DNA of 64,000 nucleotides from Crossaster papposus. Its lineage: Eukaryota > Echinodermata > Asteroidea > Velatida > Solasteridae. Position 1 is the stretch's first letter. Every line of letters begins with the position of its first letter. The position numbers were made by a program, and so were the translations under genes. Shown here one piece after another: positions 22,069 to 34,110 of the stretch. A model generated the notes under the pieces. It saw only the letters and a program-made list of their open reading frames with translations, was not told the origin of the DNA and searched no databases. The stretch covers positions 496,001 to 560,000 of the forward strand of contig JBAIAA010000746.1 of the NCBI GenBank assembly GCA_037893245.1, given 5' to 3'.

Positions 22069-22842
22069 TGTTACGAACCCGTTTAATCCTCTAATCCGTT
22101 GGAGTATGTCCTCCCCGCACTAAACATTTAGAATGTTTGAATGTTCGGATTAGTGGCTATGCGCGAGTAAACGCTACCCTATAAAAGGACTAACAACCTT
22201 TTATTCGCCCTCAGTCAGTGTCCGTGTACATGGACTCGTTATGTGCGACTTTTAGTAGCGCAGCGTTGGGCCAGCATCTCGTCAGGCAACCGCCTTCGTC
22301 ATCGCTGGATCGTGGCCGAGGTTGAAGGTGCTAGCTGGGCGGACTACCGGACTGTCGTGGCCCTAGTATTGGCTGAAGTCTCCGGGGTTCAACGCTGACC
22401 TACCTGACTTGGCTGATCCGGTGCAGCGTGCAAAGCTAGAGATGCTTGGCCCGACCGCTGCGCTATACCATTACGAGCACTGGCTGGGCGGGGCCTGTCC
22501 TGTGGGTTCCTTATTAAGGTATTCGGCCGAATATAATTTGCTGTATACTTTTGCTTAATAACCAATTTGTCGGCTTCTTAATTACTGTATTATTGTCTCT
22601 TTGTGTATTTTGTGCTTAATTGATAATTCATTTGCTTTGCATGTATATAATGCCCTAATGCTTTGTTTATTTCTGCTTGAGGTTTAAGTTGCAAACTAAC
22701 TGAAACGCTGTATGCTGTAATGTTGATTAATTTGGCGAATTAATTAAAATTTGTTAACTATATTTGATTGGCGTGATATTTGCCCCTTTTTAAAAAGTCA
22801 TGATTCCCGTTTTCTTCTGCCGTGCGCTTGCCGTACGTAACA
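22069..22842 (+). repeat. 3' LTR of Gmr1-like element with polypurine tract
   Basis: Direct repeat of 2,692-3,456. A purine run GGAAGGGAGAG at 22,058-22,068 abuts it and would prime plus-strand synthesis. TTTG follows at 22,843. Confidence 0.9.
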
Positions 22843-23424
22843 TTTGTATGAATCATTTGTGCAGTCAAACTTCCTTTAATTTTCCTGTGATAAGAGAAAC
22901 ATTTAGTGGGATATTAAACAAAAATTGGAGTGGTGAAGTAAAAAAAAAAAAACAGTACGAAAAATAGTTTTTACTTTCAAAGTACAGTATACATGTATTT
23001 ATTCACTAAAAACCGTTCTACTTGTAATATTGTACTTGGACTGAGAAATATTTCAACAAACATTTCAATTCTAGTGAACATTCAACCTAATTAATTTATT
23101 AAAATAGTCCCCTCTCAAAATATGCACACGCAGAAACTCAATAGATTGTACCTCATCAACCCATTTGTGGTTCAATCATGCTTAAGTTAAAATCAACATA
23201 CTTATGACACTTCTTATATTTAATCTAAAAGGTTTGTCAGGTAACATTTAATTCAACACTTAGAGTCGTATATGGGGTGCGGCGTGTTGTTGTCGATATC
23301 GTTTCATGATCATGCGGAGTCCGATCCTCTTCGCGTTGTCAGCCAGTTGTATTAGTTTTCTTTATTACAATATAAGTGTAGCTGCCTATTTATGGGCCCT
23401 TCTATTCGTTCTGAAGTTCTAAAA
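22843..23424. other. AT-rich spacer between two LTR elements
   Basis: No gene or clear repeat seen. There is an A12 run at 22,940. This is the original right flank of the Gmr1-like insertion. Confidence 0.4.
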
Positions 23425-23765
23425 TGTATAACATATTGACGCGACAGGCATGACAGGACTGGGCCTATTCATGAAGTTTCCAACGCTGAAATCTTCCCCG
23501 GTTTTACTAACGTTAATACACAAACACAAGTTCACACAATATACAGTTCAACAAGGTCCATGTGTTCTATTAAATATCTCCACAACTGTAAATGCTCTTA
23601 CACTTACGAGATCCACACAGAGAAAGTCTAAAAAAGTTGAAAAAACTTAAGTCCTCCACGGTCCTGTCAAAATCGTGCCATGTGCCATCCCATCATAATA
23701 ACCACAATTTCTTCCAACAACAGAGGGCGCTATGACTATACTAGGGCACTGATTTGGCACTAACA
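23425..23765 (-). repeat. 3' LTR of BEL/Pao element
   Basis: Partner of 30,755-31,095. On the minus strand it starts TGTTAGTGCC. Its inner edge is fixed by the polypurine tract at 23,766-23,778; its outer edge (TATACA on the minus strand) is less certain and could lie 12 bases further in. Confidence 0.8.
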
Positions 23766-25413
23766 TCCCGGCCCCTTAATTGTACAATCTCCTGTGGTAC
23801 AATTACCTCTTTAGGCCCTTTTAAACATAATCTAATTCTAAGACAACTACTGGTACACTTGTTTGCTTACAACAATTTAACATTATAAACATGAACAACG
23901 TCTGGGCTTAACACTTTAAACAATGCAGTTTTACAAACAAGTCTGCAGAAACTCTAAACAACTTTTCCTTTAAGATTTGGAACTTAATTACCATTCTCTG
24001 GTGATAAACTTTTACTTAGACTAATGGCAAATCTGCATGAAACAAATGTCTAACCATGTGTAGTCTTTTGGCGTATTATAAAACTGAAATTTGTTTTCAA
24101 CAAATACAAACTTAGCAGATGTATATTATACTATTCAATACTTGTAACCACTGTATACTGAACATATTCTGAGAGGTTAATTTTGACATCATCTGTATGT
24201 CACAGGCTAACAAAATAGATGACTAAAATGATTATACCGATTACCCTTTTGCACTTTCATCTAACTTCATGGAACTGAAATTGAATGCACTTTAACTAAT
24301 AAACCAAATTTGATCATGATCATTTAAAATACAACTCCATAATCTACTTGTAATAAAGGGAACATATAGAAACTTTACAATGTGTACAACTTCCATTACT
24401 ACTAGATACATGTTCCTTTTTTCCAAGTAACAGTGACAACATAAATCTTGAAAATTCATCCTATTAACATTTGCCTTCGATATCAATTGTCTTAAGACAA
24501 AGAACTTTTAAATGGACAAAATCTTCGGTTTACATGCGTCCGAACTAAAATCACATGAATCATCAGCTCATTCACATACAACATTGTGCTAACAATTTTC
24601 ACTGTACAATTAGTCACATGTAGATTCAAATACCTTGTTAACAGTAGACATAACAGATTTTATGAAAATTTTGCAAAACATCTAGTAAAACTGAGCTCTG
24701 AATGATTAGACTATATATAGACACCTAAACAATCCTTTTAACCTTTCACATATTGCAAACTGCCAATGGGTTAAATTTTACCCGAATCAAAAACATAACT
24801 ATGACCACTCACTGACATTCAGTTTCTAACTTATATCTAAAATCAAGCAATATGATGTGTACTTACAACTCGTGATCATATAAACATATAAATCTACATG
24901 TCAAAGCACAGACACAACAATTCAACTTTGTAAAATTACAAAATAGCTGCAAATGTCACTGTTCAGAGTTTGCATTCCTCTCCAAGAACTTGAATGTCAA
25001 TTTCAAAGCTGAATGACACTAGAAACTTGATCCTTTGAAACAGGCTTTTGCAATGTCTTGTTCTCATTTTTGAATTGCGAACATAAATTTGACTCGCTGA
25101 GGGTTCCATTGCGGGATTTGTTTGCATGTTTCACACAAAGCTTAAAGGTCGAGGCGGCGCTTGGCTCGCACCTCATTTGAAATCACAACAAACTGCAGCC
25201 TTGGCATGAGCTTTGCAAATATCATCTTGCTTCAACTGCTCCTGGTAAGGTGTAACAACACCAAATAAACTGAGGCGGCGCTTGGCTCGCACCTCTCACA
25301 AACATATTTACAAAAGAGAAGGCTTTTCATCTTTGCTGTGAAAGTCTCCTGTAGACTCGAATCGGGATGCATGGGTTGCACAACTTTCAATACGTCTTGA
25401 CAAACAACTGCGT
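23766..25413 (-). other. Long 3' non-coding region of BEL/Pao element
   Basis: About 1.65 kb between the end of pol and the 3' LTR with no supportable frame. A 24-bp phrase containing GAGGCGGCGCTTGGCTCGCA occurs twice (25,149-25,172 and 25,270-25,293). No envelope-like frame is seen. Confidence 0.5.
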
Positions 25414-26871
25414 TCAAGAGTCCGCCTCCAAGAGCAAACATAACTTGGTGATCGGCCTGGTGTAGACATTCGTTCTGGTCTTCACCTCCACGCTTCGAAC
25501 TAATCTATCCTTGTCTGGCATGGTGCGTACCACTCTCCCAAGCAGCCAGAGATTCCTTGGCACGGACGTATCCACCACCAACACCAAATCTCCAACACAG
25601 ACGTTAGGTTGAGGACGCACCCACTTCTGTCTCTCCTGTAGCTGTGGTAAGTACTCTTTCACCCATCTGCGCCAAAATACATCAGACAGGTATTGGACTT
25701 GTCGCCATCTCCGGCGAGCGTAGATGTCAGTCTCCTGGGTGACTACTGGGGGTATCTGGGGGTAGAATTCAGTAGAAGCAAATGATTTGGGGTCAATGCT
25801 TCCAGGTCGTTCACATCATCAGAAACCCTGGTCAGGGGTCTGCTGTTGATGATACTCTCTACCTCACACAGTAGAGTATGCAAGCTCTCATTAGTCAGCG
25901 TCTGCTGCTTCATTAGGGAGAAAAGCACTTTTCTCACTGTTCTTATCTGTCTTTCCCATACCCCACCATGATGGGACGCTCCAGGTGGGTTGAAGGTCCA
26001 TTGAATGTTTCTCTGCAGTGAGGCGTTGTTCAGTTGAGCCTGGTTCCAGTTGTTGATTTCCTTTCTAAGTTCTCTTTCAGCACCCACGAGATTGGTGCCG
26101 TTGTCAGACCTCATCTCCTTCACATTTCCCCGTCGAGCAATGAATCGCCGGATAGCATCAATGCATGAGTCTGTGTCTAGAGAGTCAGCCTTTTCAATGT
26201 GTACAGCACGTAAAGCTAGACAGGTGAAGATCACACCATACCGCTTTAGCACACTTCGACCTCTTTTTACCTCTAGTGGTCCAAAGTAGTCCATTCCTAC
26301 TCTGGTGAAGGGGGGTTCATCAGGTTGAATTCTGTCTGAAGGATGGTCTGCCATCTTTTGCTCCATGACTTTGGCTCTATGGCGTCTGCACATCACACAT
26401 TTGCCAACTATTTTTCTGATGGCCGAGTTCGCACCAGACATCCAATATTTCTGTTGAAGTCGTGCAAGAATATGGTTCCGTCCGCTGTGCCCGGAGGTCT
26501 CGTGAATACGCCTGATGATCAAAGTTGACTTGACTGACTTTGGGAAGGATGATTGGGTGCTTAGCGTCAACTGGCAGTGAGGCCCTGCTCAACCTTCCTC
26601 CAACTCTTAAAAGCTCTCCATGTATAACTGGGTCAACTCTGTAGATGGAACTGGTTTTCTTCACTCCTCTAATCTTTGGTCTGCTACCTTCTCCATCTTC
26701 TTTATTCTGGGTTAGGGCTCTGATCTCCTCCTCGTATGCTTTGCTCTGAACATGCTGCAAGATTTTCTTCTCTGCTGCTTGTAGTTCCTTTAGAGTTAAT
26801 TCACCCTGCAGAGTTTGGTCAGCTTTCTGGGACATAAACTGGCATTTCCACCATCTTCTGAATCTTAGCAA
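25414..26871 (-). CDS. BEL/Pao pol, integrase and C-terminal domain
   Basis: Coding blocks in the order expected on the minus strand. A zinc-binding HHCC region (HETSGHSGRNHIL...CVMCRRHRAK) leads into the DDE core (VGMDYFGPLEV, RSDNGTNLVGA, a Glu in HHGGVWERQIRT), then a BEL-type region (SIINSRPLTRV) and a DUF5641-like domain (PNVCVGDLVLVVD...RPITKL, 25,414-25,662). It inserts the cDNA into the host chromosome. Together with 26,935-28,896 it makes up pol, which is broken in places. Confidence 0.82.
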
Positions 26872-26934
26872 CCAGCAAACTGCCTTTTTCAGTCGGACCC
26901 AGTCTGAGTAGTGCTCGATTATTTGATCAAGGCC

Positions 26935-28896
26935 CTAGTTTGCTGTCTCACTTGGCTTGATGGTGCAGGCAAGAACAGACTTCTTAATTTCAGGATCTGC
27001 CTCTGCTTCAACTGCACCTAGTAGCACTGGTGTTGTGGGCCATTTATCTTCTGGCTGAAGTAAGAACTCCGGGCCATTTGTCCAATTATCCATCTGCAGG
27101 AATTGCTCAACTTTCCTACCCCTTGAACATACATTAGCAGGATTGAGCGCTGACTCAATATGACGCCACTGCTTTGGGCTGGAGCCGTCAACAATTACTG
27201 CCAACCTGTTGGCAACGAATGTCTTGAATCTCGTTGTTCCATTGTTGATATACCGTAGCACAGACATGCTATCGGTCCAGAAATAAGTGTCTTCTATGTT
27301 GATCTCCAGCTCCTCCCTTATCATGTGGTCAACCCTCACTGCTACTGTAGCTGCTGTTAGCTCCATTCTTGGAATTGTCACCTGCTTGAGTGGAGCGACC
27401 CGTGATTTACTCATCAGGAATGAACACGTTACTTCTCCTTCATCATTCACCAACCTCAGATAGGATATGGTGCCATAGCCCAGCTCACTGGCATCAGCAA
27501 AGTGGTGCAAGGTGACTGACTTTGGATCTTCGAATCCATTGGGCTTCAAGCATCTCGCCATCTTAAACTTCGCCAGTTTTGGGAGCTCCAACTGCCAATT
27601 CTGCCATTTTCTACTCAGATCTGGTGGAATTTCTTCATCCCATCCTAACTTCATCCGACATGCAGCTTGCAATAATTGCTTGGCTGAGAGCACAACTGGC
27701 GAGACACATCCCAAGGGGTCAAAGACAGAACTGACGGTAGATAAAATACCTCTTCTCGTCGGGGCCTTATCTTTCACTTCTATTTTGTACCCGAACTCAT
27801 CATCTTCAATGGACCACATCATGCCAAGCGCTCTCTCGACAGGCATTTTCTCACCATCGATGTTCAAGTCTTTCAAGGTTTTGCCTCGTTCGTCTTTAGG
27901 AATGTTCTCCAGAACTTTCCTCTTGTTGCTCACCCACTTTGTGAGGTGGAATCCTCCGTCGCTGCATGTTTCAGTCAAGTTTTTGACAAGCTCAACTGCC
28001 TTTGACACTGTTGGGGTAGAGCACAAACAGTCGTCGACATAAAAATTGCGATGTATTATGTGGGCAATTTCTTCACTTCCTGCATGATCATCTGCTGTCT
28101 TCTTCAGAGCGTAGTTAGCACATGAAGGAGAGGAAACCGCACCAAAAACATGTACTTTCATTCGGTACTCTGTCAAGGGTTTCTTAATGTCGCCATTGTT
28201 CCACCACAACAGCCTCAATAGATCTCTGTCATCCCTTGGCACCAAGACTTGAGAAAACATGCCTTCAATGTCAGACATGAGAGCAACCTGGTCCTGCCTG
28301 AATCTTGTCAACACACCGACTAGGCTGTTGGTCAGGTCCGGCCCCTGTATCAACTGTTTATTGAGGGAGACACCTCTGTAGTCGGCTGTGCAGTCATACA
28401 CCACCCTCAGCTTGTTTTTCTGTGGATGTATGACGCCATGATGAGGAAGATACCATAATCTGCCATCATCCCTCTTGACCTCGCTGTCAGGAACTTTCTC
28501 CATGTAACCCTTGGTAAGCATGGACTCCATGTAGCCTCTATATTCCTTCTGGAATTCTGGTTGTCTCTGAAATTTTCTTTGCAGATGGGCCGCTCTCTGT
28601 TCCGCTTGTGGTCTGTTATTTGGCATTATAACTTCAGACTGCTTCAGTGGGAGTGCGATCTCGTAATGGTCGCCAACCATTTTGATGGAGTTCTCCACCT
28701 TCTGAGTAAAGATCAAATCCTGTATGGACTTCTCTGGCTTGTCTTCTATGATCCTTTCATTGAAGTCATGATTGAAAAGTTTCTCCAGTTGATCATCGAT
28801 GTCCGATTTGGTTCTCACTGTTACTTTATGTGAGATGATTCTGTGATGACCTTGAACTTTGAACCATAAACCTGCCAACCAAGAACTGACCGGCAA
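26935..28896 (-). CDS. BEL/Pao pol, reverse transcriptase and RNase H
   Basis: A 653-residue frame. The reverse transcriptase has [29 protein letters not shown] and the catalytic NFYVDDCL with YVDD, typical of BEL/Pao. RNase H follows with [10 protein letters not shown], an ELTAA glutamate and WTDSMSVL, giving the D-E-D set. It lies between the gag-protease frame and the integrase frame, in the same direction. Confidence 0.88.
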   Translation of the reverse strand: MPVSSWLAGLWFKVQGHHRIISHKVTVRTKSDIDDQLEKLFNHDFNERIIEDKPEKSIQDLIFTQKVENSIKMVGDHYEIALPLKQSEVIMPNNRPQAEQRAAHLQRKFQRQPEFQKEYRGYMESMLTKGYMEKVPDSEVKRDDGRLWYLPHHGVIHPQKNKLRVVYDCTADYRGVSLNKQLIQGPDLTNSLVGVLTRFRQDQVALMSDIEGMFSQVLVPRDDRDLLRLLWWNNGDIKKPLTEYRMKVHVFGAVSSPSCANYALKKTADDHAGSEEIAHIIHRNFYVDDCLCSTPTVSKAVELVKNLTETCSDGGFHLTKWVSNKRKVLENIPKDERGKTLKDLNIDGEKMPVERALGMMWSIEDDEFGYKIEVKDKAPTRRGILSTVSSVFDPLGCVSPVVLSAKQLLQAACRMKLGWDEEIPPDLSRKWQNWQLELPKLAKFKMARCLKPNGFEDPKSVTLHHFADASELGYGTISYLRLVNDEGEVTCSFLMSKSRVAPLKQVTIPRMELTAATVAVRVDHMIREELEINIEDTYFWTDSMSVLRYINNGTTRFKTFVANRLAVIVDGSSPKQWRHIESALNPANVCSRGRKVEQFLQMDNWTNGPEFLLQPEDKWPTTPVLLGAVEAEADPEIKKSVLACTIKPSETAN

Positions 28897-28966
28897 GCAA
28901 AGGGGCCACCGTCCTTGCTGTTTATCACTTCAAGTGGCTCCATTGCCTTGGGGACATCGTTTCCAA

Positions 28967-30589
28967 TCAACAGCCCCACCTCTTAACTTTGTCCAAGTAC
29001 GGCCATTCCTTTAAGTCATCCTTGGTGAGAATATCTTCTCTGGCTACCGGGATTTGTGTTTGGGTGTAGATTTCTGGTAGACTGATGACTGTTCGACTCT
29101 GTAGGTCCATTATCTCCAGATCTGACAACACACGGCCCTTCACCACCTTCTCATCAGTCAAGGTTTGTACTTGTATGTTGACTGCTTTGCCTTTCTCTCC
29201 AAGCCGGCTCACCACTGCATCAGCACAGAATACTACATTACTGCCGGTGTCCAAAAACGCATAGGTTTTGGTCTGCATTCCTGTCTTTCTTGACCTCAGG
29301 ATGACTGGAACCACCCCTGGGAGTGATTCTGCTGGACACATATTTATGGAGTTTGTTAAACCGCATTTAACATTGTCCTTTACCTCTGTCTCTTCAGTTA
29401 GCCAAATTTTCTTTCCATCGGGAGCACTGACCGGTGCAGTACCAGGTTGCTGGGAGCCTTTCCATTCTCTATGTAACACTGTAGGGTGCCACCGTCGACA
29501 AATGCTACACTTCTGTCTCTTCTTACAGTCTTTTACAAGGTGGAACGATGCTCGCAGGCACCCAAAGCACAACCCTTTAGCACGGCAGAACTCAATTCTC
29601 TCTTCATACGGCTTGCTGGCCAGTGCTGCACAGTTCTCTAAGCAATGGCTGGTATCATTGCAATAAATGCAGGGTCCACTGCCTCCATTGTGTTCTGGTT
29701 CAGCACTCACGGTTGTAGCGAAACTGCTGGCCGGTGTCTTGCATGTCATTGCTCTGGGGCTTGGCCTGTTGTTTCCTTTGGCCCGGTCGGTTGCCTTGGT
29801 TACATGTATGTCTCCATATATCGGGTTACATGCGATTCGTGCTTGTTTATTAATGAATTTAACAACATCATCAAAGGCAACACTTTTCTTCTTCTCTTCC
29901 TGGATATCATCAGCCTTATTTCTCCACCTGTCTCTGAGCTTGTACGGTAATTTTGCCGTGATCATCCGAATATTTTGGGAATGATTTATTTCCTGTTCCA
30001 TGCCGAGATCCTTGGCCAAGTTGTGCAGCTCAGTGACAAACACTGCACAGCGATGAAGCTCGTCTTTGTCCTCTGGCTTGATATCTGGCCATTCAACTGC
30101 CTTTGCCACCATGGTGTCAATAATGCGATGCTTGTCGCCGAATTTCTTCTTCAGCAGGATTTTAGCTTTAGCAAGAGCTTCTGCGGAGTCCTCACCATAC
30201 ATACAGCTTTTTACGATGGCATTCGCCTCGCCTCTGGTGTACTGCTCCAAGAAGTACAGTTTGTCCTTGTCATTGTTGGTCTTAGATTCAATGGTGTGCT
30301 CAAAGGCCCTCACAAATGCATGGTAATCAAGCGGGTTCCCATTGAATGGCTGTATTTGTCTTTGGGGAAGGGATGACCTCATGTGACATTCAACCAACAA
30401 CTTCATCAATTGGTTTTGTTGTTTCATCGATTCCCCCTGTTGTTGAAGAAAGGATGATAAGGCACTTTCTTCATTTGCTGCTCCACCTCCGGCAGCACCA
30501 CCCGCAACACCACCCGGACTGGCTCCAGGAGTCTGTAGCCATGGGTCATCCATGGACAATATGACCTGATCTGAATTAAGTTCATCCAT
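28967..30589 (-). CDS. BEL/Pao gag and protease
   Basis: A 540-residue frame from an ATG 165 bp inside the 5' LTR. The N-terminal half is a BEL-type capsid region ([20 protein letters not shown]). Cysteine knuckles follow ([42 protein letters not shown]), then an aspartic protease with [10 protein letters not shown] near residue 450. The intervening 30,590-30,754 is the untranslated leader. Confidence 0.85.
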   Translation of the reverse strand: MDELNSDQVILSMDDPWLQTPGASPGGVAGGAAGGGAANEESALSSFLQQQGESMKQQNQLMKLLVECHMRSSLPQRQIQPFNGNPLDYHAFVRAFEHTIESKTNNDKDKLYFLEQYTRGEANAIVKSCMYGEDSAEALAKAKILLKKKFGDKHRIIDTMVAKAVEWPDIKPEDKDELHRCAVFVTELHNLAKDLGMEQEINHSQNIRMITAKLPYKLRDRWRNKADDIQEEKKKSVAFDDVVKFINKQARIACNPIYGDIHVTKATDRAKGNNRPSPRAMTCKTPASSFATTVSAEPEHNGGSGPCIYCNDTSHCLENCAALASKPYEERIEFCRAKGLCFGCLRASFHLVKDCKKRQKCSICRRWHPTVLHREWKGSQQPGTAPVSAPDGKKIWLTEETEVKDNVKCGLTNSINMCPAESLPGVVPVILRSRKTGMQTKTYAFLDTGSNVVFCADAVVSRLGEKGKAVNIQVQTLTDEKVVKGRVLSDLEIMDLQSRTVISLPEIYTQTQIPVAREDILTKDDLKEWPYLDKVKRWGC

Positions 30590-30754
30590 TCTGACAATTT
30601 ATGCAGGGTAGGCCTATCATACATGTCATATCAATTCCCCAAATCAGTTCTGTGCAACTTATGCCATGGTCGATGCTCTAGATTATCACTGACTCAGTCT
30701 ATGGAACAGTTTAACTCCCGTTAACTGGACGGTTTTTTCAACATATTTCAACAA

Positions 30755-31095
30755 TGTATACATACCGACGCGACAGGCATGACAGGACTGGGCCTATTCA
30801 TGAAGTTTCCAACGCTGAAATCTTCTCCGGTTTTACTAACGTTAATACACAAACACAAGTTCACACAATATACAGTTCAACAAGGTCCATGTGTTCTATT
30901 AAATATCTCCACAACTGTAAATGCTCTTACACTCACGAGATCCACACAGAGAAAGTCTAAAAAAGGTTGAAAAAACTTAAGTCCTCCACGGTCCTGTCAA
31001 AATCGTGCCATGTGCCATCCCATCATAATAACCACAATTTCTTCCAACAACAGAGGGCGCTATGACTATACTAGGGCACTGATTTGGCACTAACA
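30755..31095 (-). repeat. 5' LTR of BEL/Pao element
   Basis: Near-identical to 23,425-23,765. It ends toward the gag leader at 30,755. No convincing tRNA-complementary primer site is seen just inside it. Confidence 0.8.
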
Positions 31096-32498
31096 ATAAG
31101 TGTTATTGTTAGACAGTAAGCTTACTTTACATAGTACTTATTAATTTGTTATTATACATAATATTATACTATACATTTCAACCAGGTAGGTCTAATGATA
31201 CGTATGATTTAACGTAAACGTTACTAAATGTGTACGTACTTAAATGGACGATCATATATTGGTGATTATGACGTGGTGGAAAATGGCTCTCCGCTTAAGA
31301 CGAGATTTCGGATACGACGAGGAAATTAACCAAGTCGGTAGCACCTCGTATTAACGAGAGTCGACTGCACATGTAATTTGATTGAAAACCTCAAGTTTGT
31401 GAGTTTTTAATGTCAAAACTGATTTGAACTTGTTCACGCCCTAGCCACACCCTAACTGCACATTACCCCTTTCATCCAATTTTAAATGGCTATAGTGTTT
31501 TATGCATCTCAACAGGTAAACGTGGGACATCTATATTAATTTTGTAAGTTTTTTGTTTGTTTTAACTGTAAATACACCATAGTGTATTGATAAAATATCA
31601 ATAAAGACATAAATAATTGATATCCAAAATTGCCCAACACTGAGATAGTGTCATCATTCATTTTTTTTCAAAAGTAGGGCCCCTTTGCTTATATTCTGCA
31701 ATTTATTGATTAAATGAAACCCTGAACTTTTTAAATAATAAATTAAAATAGGCTTTGAATTTGGATTCTGAAAATGAATTATATATTTAAAATTAATAGT
31801 GCAACAATGTGTGCAAAGATTATCAGTTGATTATTGAAATACAATGAGGAATAATCCTAATTATCTCCACTTAAGCATGCGCAATAATACTAATGAGTAC
31901 GGATTCCATGGGGTCTGAAATTCACGCTACACCAGTCTACTTAAGGCTAGTAAAGTCATTAGCGGTGAGGTTTGTTGTCTGTACAATTATTTCTTTTGAC
32001 TGGGTTTTTAGACAGGGTAGTAAGACGCAGTCTTCTAAATTATATTATAAAATACCGATATAGGTTAACTCGACAAGGTTAATCGTTATATTGATAGGTC
32101 ATCACACCAGCAGTTAACCATCAACCATAAATTCTAAAGAAACTGATCGTAATATTCACACTCTACCAAATTTAGTCTTTGATTTAAGTACGTTTCTCCA
32201 AATGAATTTTCATCTTTATAATTTTAACACATCTCTTACAAATTATACTTCCTTCTTGTAAAAATATAAATATGTAAATGTGAAATAGTGAAAGTTGCCA
32301 CCAAAATGGCTCTTTTATATGAGTGAGTTAATTCACGCTTTTCGAGTGGTTTGTTTTCCACTCTGTTAGAGTGACTCTGAAATTTTCATTTTTGGATTGG
32401 AATCTTTGTTATCAATTATGTAGAAAAGATATTCAAAAGCTGGTAATAATCTTACGCCGTATTTCAAGATATCACTTGTTTTATTGGTATTTGTGACT
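31096..32498. other. AT-rich intergenic region downstream of the TRIM gene
   Basis: No gene seen. A degenerate stretch at 31,255-31,370 (ACGAGGAAATTAACCAAGTCGG...TATTAACGAGAGTCGACTGC) looks like an old interspersed repeat. The rest is AT-rich and featureless. Confidence 0.4.
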
Positions 32499-32504
32499 TT
32501 TATT
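32499..32504 (-). terminator. Candidate poly(A) signal of TRIM gene
   Basis: The minus strand reads AATAAA about 87 bp past the stop codon at 32,591, a normal position for a short 3' UTR. Confidence 0.45.
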
Positions 32505-32590
32505 CGATTGTCAAACGAAGCTCTACATGTTTGTTTGTGTGGTTTTTTTCCATCAATGATAAAATTGGCATGTTTGCTTGCAATGTCGCA

Positions 32591-33210
32591 TCACACCTGG
32601 TGATACATCTTGACTGAGTGGTAGTCAGCCACTGCCAGCTGCCCATCTGATGTGAATGTGATTCCTTGGGGACATTGCAGACCCTGTGCAATGCACTTGA
32701 GAAATCCACCTTGAGAGTCATAGTGGTGGATATGACCCGTGTTAAAATCATTATGCATTGCAACATAGATACCCGAGCCATCAATGTACACACCGCGGCA
32801 GTACTTTACTGGTTGACCATTGATGGTGGGTTTGATGGTGCGCTGTGTAGTACCATTGCCATCAGCAACATTAACTGTCTCTGACTGTGAACTGATGACA
32901 ATTCTACTATTGCTGTCTACAGACAGATAGTCAGGTGAAACCTTGACTGGTATGGTACGTAGGAGCTCACCATCAATGGGGCTGTGTTCAGTCAACACCA
33001 GCCTCTCGATATCACCTACTACGATGGTACCATCATTCTTAACAGCTACACTACAGTGGGCAACTGTCGTCTCACCGTCCTCACTCGGTGGCACCGTTAG
33101 GAACTCGTAGGCCAGCGTGTCGTCGCTGTTGAACACCTTCACATGGGATGTGCCTAGCTCGACAACCACCAAACGATTGTTGGTGCGTGTAGCTGCGATG
33201 CCGCGTGCAT
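32591..33210 (-). CDS. TRIM2/3-like gene, last exon (NHL-type beta-propeller)
   Basis: A terminal coding exon of 620 bp. It follows a clear 3' splice site (minus strand GACTCCTACAG/ATGCACG) and ends at the stop codon TGA (32,591-32,593). It encodes repeating beta-propeller blades: ARGIAATRTNNRLVVVE...VKVFNSDD, VAVKNDGTIVVGDI, YLSVDSNSRIVISS, CRGVYIDGSGIYVAMH, QGITFTSDGQLAVADY. The spacing is that of NHL repeats in TRIM2/TRIM3/TRIM71-type ubiquitin ligases, where the propeller binds substrate or RNA. The entering phase (one base from the previous exon) fits the donors at 34,110, 34,387 and 34,624. Confidence 0.75.
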
Positions 33211-34110
33211 CTGTAGGAGTCATAATGGCAAAACAAACAAACGACCATTATGCAGTTATTGCACAATCCTTTCAACACAGACATTCTTGAAAGAGTAAAA
33301 CCTGCAGTAGAAAACAAATATTTGTCAAGGAATGCATTGTCAAGATTTGAAATACGTGCTTCAGAAATGAAGGCGTCTTATAAATTTTCTTGCATAATCT
33401 TGTTATATTTGATGTTTATATATTTACACCCAGACTGTGGGGCATAATCATATTCTGTGTGAATAATGGGCGATATAAATTTAACAAAAGGTCTTTCATG
33501 CCAACGAGTGATAAACATACACTGCAAATACTGTGTTTAGCGAGTAAACAATTTTCTAAACACTTTCTTGCTCTCAGTTTGTAAACGTGTTTAGCACGAG
33601 GATGGATAGTGTTTGGTCATTGAACATTGATGTTTAGGAATTGGACACGGGTGTAGCTGCTAAACATGTTAACGGTTGGCAAACAAAACGTGTAAACCTG
33701 CTTATACCGATGTTTAGGCGAAAATATGTCTTTAATCAAATCCACAGTATTAATGTTTTTCTCTGTAACTATCAGATGTATTTTTCTTGAACTGTCCATG
33801 TGTTGCAAAGAGCTTCAGAAATAAAGCAAATCAAATTACTGAGGTCAAATGTCCATTTTTAGTTTTTCCACTTTTGAAATTTTGCTTTCATGAAACATAC
33901 ATTGAGGTTGAAAAAGATTCCTATGCCATGGGTACCAACTTATTCAGTAGATCATTATTTTGTTTCAAATGTACAGTTTTTAGGGAGTTTGATTTACTTT
34001 TTTTTAAATTTAATTAAATTAAAAACAAAAATAATACAGAGAATATTAGTTAAGAGCGAAGGCAAATTGTTCAAATGCATAATTTCGCAGATTGTGTAAT
34101 TTCAACTCAC
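33211..34110 (-). other. Intron of TRIM gene
   Basis: About 900 bp of AT-rich sequence between the NHL exons, with GT-AG borders (donor GTGAGT, 34,105-34,110; acceptor at 33,211-33,212). No embedded gene is seen. Confidence 0.6.

Larger units (their letters stand above)
2692..22842 (+). mobile_element. Gmr1-like Ty3/Gypsy LTR retrotransposon
   Basis: Two LTRs of 765 and 774 bp (TGTTACG...GTAACA) bound the element, with TTTG on both sides (2,688-2,691 and 22,843-22,846). Parts in order: tRNA-Pro-like primer site, gag, protease, integrase, reverse transcriptase, RNase H, polypurine tract. Having integrase before reverse transcriptase is the Ty1/copia order, yet the reverse transcriptase and integrase look Ty3/Gypsy. 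This is the published signature of Gmr1-like elements of deuterostomes. The LTRs are about 99% identical, so it is young. Without the 13.5-kb insert in gag it measures about 6.65 kb. Pol looks whole; apart from the insert there are perhaps one or two breaks around the gag-pol junction. Confidence 0.88.
23425..31095 (-). mobile_element. BEL/Pao LTR retrotransposon
   Basis: Two LTRs of about 341 bp (23,425-23,765 and 30,755-31,095), roughly 98-99% identical, bound a minus-strand element of 7.7 kb. Order on the minus strand: gag with cysteine knuckles, aspartic protease, reverse transcriptase, RNase H, integrase, DUF5641-type C-terminus. This is the BEL/Pao layout. A purine tract (minus strand AAGGGGCCGGGA) sits directly before the 3' LTR. 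It is fairly young and broken at about three places. I could not see a matching target duplication at the outer edges. Confidence 0.88.
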
